9,100 bases of DNA, taken from the NCBI GenBank assembly GCA_949288455.1, contig CASEKF010000067.1, forward strand, positions 1 to 9,100, written 5' to 3'. This stretch comes from an uncultured bacterium (GTDB taxonomy: Bacteria > Vulcanimicrobiota > CADAWZ01). Shown here piece by piece: positions 4,765 through 9,100 of this stretch. The translations under genes were made by a program, and so were the position numbers. Under the pieces are notes generated by a model. That model saw nothing but the letters and a program-made list of their open reading frames with translations, was not told the DNA's origin and did no database searches. Position 1 is the stretch's first letter. Every line of letters starts with the position of its first letter.

Positions 4765-6135
4765 ATGAATAGAAGGCGTTCTTATTTCTTATTCTTTCTC
4801 TGTTTATTTTTGTTTTGCTCTTTATCTCAGGCGAACGCTCAATGGATGAAAGTAGTTAGAACTAACCCTGCAAAGGGACAGAAAGACGTTCCTCTCGAAC
4901 AGGTCATAATGATAGAATTTAACCGTCCGGTTATGCGCGCCGTAGCCAATTCTGATCTTCTCGTCGAACTTCCTTCTAAACTGCCTGTCCCCGCCGTTTT
5001 GTCGTTTTCCGACGATAGTAAAACCGTCTTTATCACGCCGAGGGCTCCGTTGAAACGCAATACTTATTATTCTGTAAATTTATTTTCTTTAATGTCTGCC
5101 GTCGAACAACGTAATCCTTATGTCTCCAATTTAGATTTTATTACCGAAGGCGGAGTTTTTAAGTGCGTGTGTTATTCTACTCCTTCCGAGATTTCGCTGT
5201 ATCCGGGAGGATTTCAGGACATAGTATATACGTTTATGGAGTCTGGAGGAGGAATAGGAGAGGTGAAAAGATGCTCGCTTATCTACGAGACTTTGGACGG
5301 CAGAGAAATAAGCAGAAGCTCGGAAGAGATGAAACTTCTTTTGAAGGATAAAGAAACGGTAAAGCTTCCTGCCTCGGTTTCTCTTCCAAGAGAAATAGGC
5401 GAAAGTTTGAAAGGACAGTCTATTTATATTAGGCGTATTTTTGAAGGAGTAGACGGAGAGGGAAGATTCTTTTCGCTTCGAACAGGCATAAAAACTTCCG
5501 TGGCGTTGCAGCCTCCCTCTCAAGGATCTCTTTCTTCATGGTCTGCTTCCGTTTTATCTCCTGATTACGGCGCGGTTATACCCGTAGGCTCCTTCGTGTC
5601 AGCCGAATGCCGTATAGTCGGAACTCCTAATTCTCCGATTCATGGTTGTTGGATAGTAAACGGTTCTCCAACGGGATTTTTTGCGGATTCAACCGATAAT
5701 TCCGGAGTTTTGAAGAAAACTTATACGGATAAATCTCTAGCTTCTAATTCCGGAACTTATTCGATTGCGGTGCAGGTGATATCTCCGGAAAAATTTGTTT
5801 CCGATACTTATGAATATATAGTAAGTTCGTCTCCTATTTCTTCGCCTGTTCTTATGTATCCTAAACCTTCTCAAGTTTTTAAACAGAATTCTTCTTCCGC
5901 TCCTACTTTCAGATGGTCTAACGCTCAGGGAGCGTTATCGTATAAGATAATGATTTCTAAAGATAGGAATTCCGGCGTATGGATCGAAGCTCCTAATAAT
6001 ATGTATACTCCAAACTGGGTTAAATGGAGCGGATTCGGCTCGGGAGTTTTTTACTGGGGCGTTAAGCCCGTTTTCCCCGGAGGGAAGGAAGGCGAACCTT
6101 CTTTCGGTTCTTTTATGATTTCTGACGTTCAGTAG
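4765..6135 (+). CDS. Secreted multi-domain Ig/FN3-like protein of unknown function
   Basis: An exported protein with no enzymatic motif. The N-terminus has a basic n-region (MNRRR), a hydrophobic core and ANAQ, predicting type I signal peptidase cleavage after Ala25. No lipobox is convincing. Residues about 31-128 resemble an SbsA/Big_5 Ig-like domain: NPAKGQKDVPLEQVIMIEFN, later the strand pair ending LDFITEG. About 131-243 and 255-355 look like further beta-sandwich modules. About 360-453 resembles an FN3-like domain (FRWSNAQGALSYKIMIS, then VFYWGVKPV). Five cysteines remain in the mature part, including CVC at 134-136. There is no LPXTG-type anchor, transmembrane tail or sorting signal, so it is likely periplasmic or secreted. 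The ATG follows AGGAGG with about 10 bases between. murB starts 14 bases after its stop, suggesting one transcript and possibly a cell-envelope role. The domain calls are from pattern only. The specific function is unknown. Confidence 0.85.
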   Translation: MNRRRSYFLFFLCLFLFCSLSQANAQWMKVVRTNPAKGQKDVPLEQVIMIEFNRPVMRAVANSDLLVELPSKLPVPAVLSFSDDSKTVFITPRAPLKRNTYYSVNLFSLMSAVEQRNPYVSNLDFITEGGVFKCVCYSTPSEISLYPGGFQDIVYTFMESGGGIGEVKRCSLIYETLDGREISRSSEEMKLLLKDKETVKLPASVSLPREIGESLKGQSIYIRRIFEGVDGEGRFFSLRTGIKTSVALQPPSQGSLSSWSASVLSPDYGAVIPVGSFVSAECRIVGTPNSPIHGCWIVNGSPTGFFADSTDNSGVLKKTYTDKSLASNSGTYSIAVQVISPEKFVSDTYEYIVSSSPISSPVLMYPKPSQVFKQNSSSAPTFRWSNAQGALSYKIMISKDRNSGVWIEAPNNMYTPNWVKWSGFGSGVFYWGVKPVFPGGKEGEPSFGSFMISDVQ

Positions 6136-6149
6136 GCGTAATATTAGTT

Positions 6150-7070
6150 ATGAAAATAAAAATAGAAAAAAATATTGAGTTATCTCCTTATTCTTTTTAT
6201 AAAGTTGGCGGTAAAGCGGATATGTTCGTTCAGGTTTCTTCTTCGGAAGAGCTTGTAGAAGCGCTTGAGTATGCGGTTAAAAATTCTATTCCTTATATCG
6301 TTATAGGTTCGGGAAGTAATATTTTATTTTCCGACCGCGGAATAAGGGGATTAGTTATAAGAAATATGTCTTCGGCTATAGAGATGCAAGGCTCCGGCGT
6401 TTTAAAAGCCGCTTCGGGAGCTTTGATAAAACGCATTATGAGGTTTTGTCTTATAAATTCTCTTAGCGGAGCGGAGTTTCTTACCGGAGTCCCGGGGACT
6501 TTGGGAGGAGCCGTATATGGCAATGCCGGAGCCTGCGGCGGAGAAACGTCTGATATTCTCGTTTCCGTCGAAGTCTTTGAGCCTTCTTCAGGTTTAATTC
6601 TTAAAACGAAGTCGGAATTAGAGTTCGCTTACAGAAGCAGTCGTTTACAAAAGCGACATAGCGGAGCCGTCGTTATTTCCGCGGTTTTGAGCCTTAAAAT
6701 ATTGCCTAGAGCGGATATAAAAAATAGAATGAGAGAAGTTATGTCTAAAAGACTTCTAAGACATCCTTCTTTGTTGGCGCAGACTTGCGGTTGCTTTTTT
6801 AAAAATCCTTCTAATTTATTTAAAGGCGGGAAAATTTCCGCAGGAGAGCTTTTGGAAATATCAGGCGCAAAGAATATGTCGTACGGAGGAGCGAGAGTGT
6901 CTGAAAAACATTGTAATTTTATAGTCAACGGCGGCGGTTCTTCCGCTTCCGATTTAATATATTTCGCAAGACAACTTCAGAACGAAGTCAAAAGAAAAAC
7001 AGGCGTAATTTTAACTAATGAAGTTAGGATTATGCCTGAATATCCGCCTTTCGACAGCTTAGAACTTTAG
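6150..7070 (+). CDS. murB: UDP-N-acetylenolpyruvoylglucosamine reductase MurB
   Basis: MurB is the cytoplasmic FAD enzyme that uses NADPH to reduce UDP-GlcNAc-enolpyruvate to UDP-MurNAc, the second committed step of peptidoglycan precursor synthesis. The 306 residues fit the shorter type II MurB. FAD-binding motifs are IGSGSNILFSD (about 52-62) and TGVPGTLGGAVYGNAGA (112-128). The conserved Tyr-Arg is at 161-162 (YRSSRL). The proton-donor motif reads GCFFKNP with Cys at 215, where E. coli MurB has Ser229. The catalytic Glu is in NEVRIM (E291). N- and C-terminal ends look complete. The ATG lies 14 bases after the upstream secreted-protein gene, without a clear ribosome binding site of its own, so translation may depend on coupling. 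murB stands outside the usual mur/ddl/fts cluster. No convincing terminator was seen downstream. Confidence 0.96.
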   Translation: MKIKIEKNIELSPYSFYKVGGKADMFVQVSSSEELVEALEYAVKNSIPYIVIGSGSNILFSDRGIRGLVIRNMSSAIEMQGSGVLKAASGALIKRIMRFCLINSLSGAEFLTGVPGTLGGAVYGNAGACGGETSDILVSVEVFEPSSGLILKTKSELEFAYRSSRLQKRHSGAVVISAVLSLKILPRADIKNRMREVMSKRLLRHPSLLAQTCGCFFKNPSNLFKGGKISAGELLEISGAKNMSYGGARVSEKHCNFIVNGGGSSASDLIYFARQLQNEVKRKTGVILTNEVRIMPEYPPFDSLEL

Positions 7071-7253
7071 AAAATATCCTCGGGAAAAAATATCCGTTAT
7101 TATTTTAATATTTTAGCGCATTCAAGATGTTTCTTATATTCTTACGTTAATAAATCATTTATTTTGCGGCGATTATATGTTTTTTGGTATTTGGAAATTT
7201 TAAATAACGTTTTATATACTACGTTTAAAGAAGCGGATGCGACGCTTATATCT

Positions 7254-7601
7254 TTACCACTTGATATCTCTGCCTTTGTATTCGACGACTTTGTCCGTGA
7301 TCGTCCATTCTACCGCGTCGGTATCCGATATCTTTATATGCCTTTTTAGTTCGCTTGCTCCGTCGTTGTATTCTAAAACCACTTTGTGTTCTCCGAAGGG
7401 AAGCTTGAATTCTTCGCTGTCGTTCGCGTCCAGCGGAGATTGATTGTATCCGTTTATTACTACGTAAAAATTCATTTGGGTTTCATTTTTAATTTTAAGA
7501 ACGCCTTCTCTATTCCCTCCGTCGCCATGATGCGCAAATGCGGCGTTTGCTAAAAGCGAAACGAAGACGAATATTATAACCGTTAATTTCGTATGCTTCA
7601 T
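7254..7601 (-). CDS. Small secreted protein of unknown function
   Basis: A 115-residue protein with a clear signal peptide: MKHTK, a hydrophobic core (LTVIIFVFVSLLA) and NAAFA before HH, predicting cleavage after Ala23. The mature protein starts HHGDGGNREG, a His/Gly/Asp-rich end that could bind metal. It then forms one likely beta-sandwich domain (LKIKNETQMNFYVVINGYN, then LPFGEHKVVLEYN, then AVEWTITDKVVEY). The alternation of strands and the G-x-H-x-V motif recall PEGA-type or other small Ig-like domains, but I do not recognise a family. There are no mature cysteines and no lipobox. The ATG is set by AAAGGAGA 5 bases upstream. It has its own promoter (7647-7676), is convergent with murB, and lies 97 bases downstream of the transporter gene. 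Confidence 0.8.
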   Translation of the reverse strand: MKHTKLTVIIFVFVSLLANAAFAHHGDGGNREGVLKIKNETQMNFYVVINGYNQSPLDANDSEEFKLPFGEHKVVLEYNDGASELKRHIKISDTDAVEWTITDKVVEYKGRDIKW

Positions 7602-7646
7602 AGATTTCTCCTTTATATTTATTGTTTATCATTTATTATACCTTAT

Positions 7647-7676
7647 ATTATATCTCATGTCGGCTTTATTGTTCAA
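7647..7676 (-). promoter_or_regulatory. Sigma-70-type promoter of the small secreted protein
   Basis: On the minus strand TTGAAC (7671-7676) and a perfect TATAAT (7647-7652) are spaced by 18 bases. A second TATAAT (7635-7640), with CCGACA 17 bases upstream of it, could act as an overlapping start. The promoter lies between the transporter stop and the small gene, so the latter is likely independently transcribed. Confidence 0.6.
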
Positions 7677-7698
7677 TGGTTAATAAAATCGGTTTAGT

Positions 7699-8853
7699 TT
7701 ATGCGTTTTTAGACTTTTCGTTTATGGCTATCGTCGGCAATAGGCCTATTGCGGAAAATAATCCTAACGCCGCGAAAGAGTACTCGTATCCGACTGCGTC
7801 AATAAGAACTCCGGCTATATACGGGCCTGCTAGACAGCCTATCATCATGGCGGATATCATTATGCCAAACGCTAAATTTATATTTTTACGATCTATTATT
7901 TTCGGTATGAGAATATAAATCGGAGTCATGATTATGCCCGCTCCAATAGCCATTATTATTAGATCTAGCGTTAAAGGAGTCGACTTGATCGGAATAGCCG
8001 CCAGGCCGGCTCCCTGCATTGCAAGGCCAAGAGCTATTATGAATTTTATATGTCCGAATTTTGAGATAAACCATCCCGCTGCCGGAGCGAACGCTATAGA
8101 GCCCCATAATATTGCGGAGAGCATTGTTCCCCTCAATGTCCAGGGAATTCCGATATGCTGATAGTAGGCCGGGGCGACCGTCACATAACCCATAGAAGCG
8201 AAGTTGGCGGCGAGAACTATAAGAGATATCGGCGTCATTAACTTTTTATCCGAGAAATTTTGGTCGTTGTCTTTATTGTCTGATGAAGTTCTAGTCTCCG
8301 GTATGAAAACGGAGGAAATTGCAATTGCCGTAGCTATGACGGCAGAAATATAAAAAGATTCGAATACCCCGAGCGTTTCCGCTATTTTATGATAAAATGT
8401 TAACGTAAGTATGGAGCCTATCGGTATGGCGGTATTAAAAATGCCCATTGCGGCCGGAATATATTTTTTAGGAATCGCTTCCGGTATGAGTCCCGGGGTC
8501 AGGGAAGATATAAGGGAACATCCGATTCCCGCCAGAATTCTGCCTATGACGCTCCACATATAGTTTTTGAATATGCAAAAACATAAACTGCCGGGAATTA
8601 ACAGGAATAAACCTAAAATTAATAATTTTTTTCTTCCCGTTTTATCGGCTATTCTACCCGCCGGAAGCGACAGAAAAATACCCGGAAGGGATATTATCCC
8701 CATCATAACTCCTAGCTGGGAGAAAGATATGGTCAACTCTTGCCTTAAGTCGTCGCTGACCGGAGTTAAGAGTTGAATATTCATACCCATTATTGCCATA
8801 GTCAGATAAGCGAATATGAAAATTGAAATTGGTTTTAATATATTGGCTCGCAT
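7699..8853 (-). CDS. Major facilitator superfamily transporter, substrate unknown
   Basis: An inner-membrane secondary transporter of 384 residues, a normal length for a compact 12-helix MFS protein. The loop between helices 2 and 3 carries MFS motif A as GRIADKTGRKK (66-76). The RILAGIGCSL segment after about residue 104 fits the motif B region of helix 4. A polar central loop (about 188-215, rich in Asp, Asn and Lys) separates the two six-helix halves. The second half has a weaker motif A counterpart around WFISKFGH. Sequence alone does not give the substrate or subfamily. The start at 8853 is an ATG with AAGGAA about 15 bases upstream, somewhat far, so the precise start is uncertain. There is no clear terminator after it. 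The nearest downstream gene has its own promoter. Confidence 0.92.
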   Translation of the reverse strand: MRANILKPISIFIFAYLTMAIMGMNIQLLTPVSDDLRQELTISFSQLGVMMGIISLPGIFLSLPAGRIADKTGRKKLLILGLFLLIPGSLCFCIFKNYMWSVIGRILAGIGCSLISSLTPGLIPEAIPKKYIPAAMGIFNTAIPIGSILTLTFYHKIAETLGVFESFYISAVIATAIAISSVFIPETRTSSDNKDNDQNFSDKKLMTPISLIVLAANFASMGYVTVAPAYYQHIGIPWTLRGTMLSAILWGSIAFAPAAGWFISKFGHIKFIIALGLAMQGAGLAAIPIKSTPLTLDLIIMAIGAGIIMTPIYILIPKIIDRKNINLAFGIMISAMMIGCLAGPYIAGVLIDAVGYEYSFAALGLFSAIGLLPTIAINEKSKNA

Positions 8854-8954
8854 TATGAGGCGTATTAGTTCCTTTCCCTGTTATAATTTCCTAGACGCGA
8901 TTTTTTATTTTTTTTGAATTAGCCGTTTGGCTTTGAGGTTTTTGTTTTCGCCTT

Positions 8955-9100
8955 TTATTTATATGCGTAATGCCGGCCGCTGTACATCGCCGGCAGTACG
9001 CATATAATTAAAAGAATTATTTTCGTTTTGTTGTTACGGCTTACGAGTTCTACGTCGCGATGGCGGTTATTATTCTGCGGGTTGTTTTCAGGGTCGGGCT
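8955..9100 (-). CDS. Possible C-terminal end of a gene cut by the right edge
   Basis: One minus-strand frame stays open from the window edge to a TAA at 8955-8957 (47 codons). It encodes a polar Asn/Pro-rich stretch, then RHRDVELVSR, then a hydrophobic segment KIILLIICVLPAM and a short tail GRHYAYK. This could be the end of a membrane protein. Against it, the last third coincides with the large hairpin at 8959-9007, unusual inside a coding region, and the third codon positions are more GC-rich than in neighbouring genes. I do not recognise a family. Confidence 0.3.
   Translation of the reverse strand, partial: PDPENNPQNNNRHRDVELVSRNNKTKIILLIICVLPAMYSGRHYAYK
8959..9007. repeat. Large GC-rich inverted repeat (49 bases)
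   Basis: Arms TTATATGCGTA (8959-8969) and TACGCATATAA (8997-9007) are perfect complements. After a single A/G mismatch, TGCCGGC (8971-8977) pairs with GCCGGCA (8989-8995), around an 11-base loop. That is 18 pairs out of 19. Neither side is followed directly by a T run, so it is not a standard intrinsic terminator. It could be a REP-like repeat, a transposon-derived palindrome, or a strong structured RNA. Confidence 0.75.

Noticed and set aside
5131-5523. Minus-strand 130-codon ORF inside the secreted-protein gene
   Set aside because: It lies fully antisense to a gene with a signal peptide and recognisable domains. No motif and no ribosome binding site.
7071-7095. Direct repeat AAAATATCC (7071-7079 and 7087-7095) right after murB
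   Set aside because: Nine AT-rich bases twice, 16 apart, is expected by chance here. No stem or T run makes it a terminator.
7148-7225. AT-rich inverted repeats in the murB/small-protein convergent gap (AATAAAT-C-ATTTATT; AACGT...ACGTT)
   Set aside because: The stems are short and AT-only or bulged, and no T run follows on either strand, so I do not call a terminator.
8911-8935. Small AGCC-GTTT-GGCT hairpin upstream of the transporter
   Set aside because: Only four pairs. Not distinguishable from chance.

Overview
The window is a bacterial chromosome segment, moderately AT-rich, dense in genes and dominated by housekeeping functions. Gene order and motifs are bacterial. The phylum cannot be fixed from the sequence. 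My guess, which is an inference only, is a diderm-like, host-associated lineage such as Elusimicrobiota (Endomicrobia), based on AT-rich codon use, a solo murB next to a secreted Ig-domain protein, and a possible decayed gene inside a ribosomal operon.

Left part (minus strand, read right to left): rpmA (L27), obgE, then the classic rpsF-ssb-rpsR-rplI-dnaB cluster (S6, SSB, S18, L9, replicative helicase; dnaB runs off the left edge). rpmA starts from a near-consensus promoter (TTGCAA-17-TATAAT with an extended -10). An intrinsic terminator lies between rpmA and obgE, so obgE is probably expressed by read-through. A second promoter (TTGCTT-17-TATTAT) sits just behind obgE and drives the rpsF cluster through a leader of about 245 nt. 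That leader can fold into nested stems closed by its own 5' end. rpsF starts at TTG behind a perfect GGAGGT. Between rplI and dnaB, 388 bases hold no intact gene. A minus-strand reading frame there looks like the decayed N-terminus of a NYN/PIN-like nuclease gene.

Middle part (plus strand): a secreted protein of 456 residues made of Ig/FN3-like modules, followed 14 bases later by murB (UDP-N-acetylenolpyruvoylglucosamine reductase, peptidoglycan precursor synthesis). The pair shares a divergent upstream region with rpmA.

Right part (minus strand): a small secreted protein of unknown function with its own promoter, a 12-TM major facilitator transporter, and at the right edge a large GC-rich hairpin (8959-9007). 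The hairpin overlaps the end of a possible truncated reading frame.

The most notable points are the L27 N-terminal extension of the Firmicutes Prp-processed type without rplU or prp beside it, the structured rpsF leader, the possible NYN gene remnant, and the right-edge hairpin. I see no mobile element, CRISPR array, tRNA or rRNA, and no clear evidence of a new multi-gene system.
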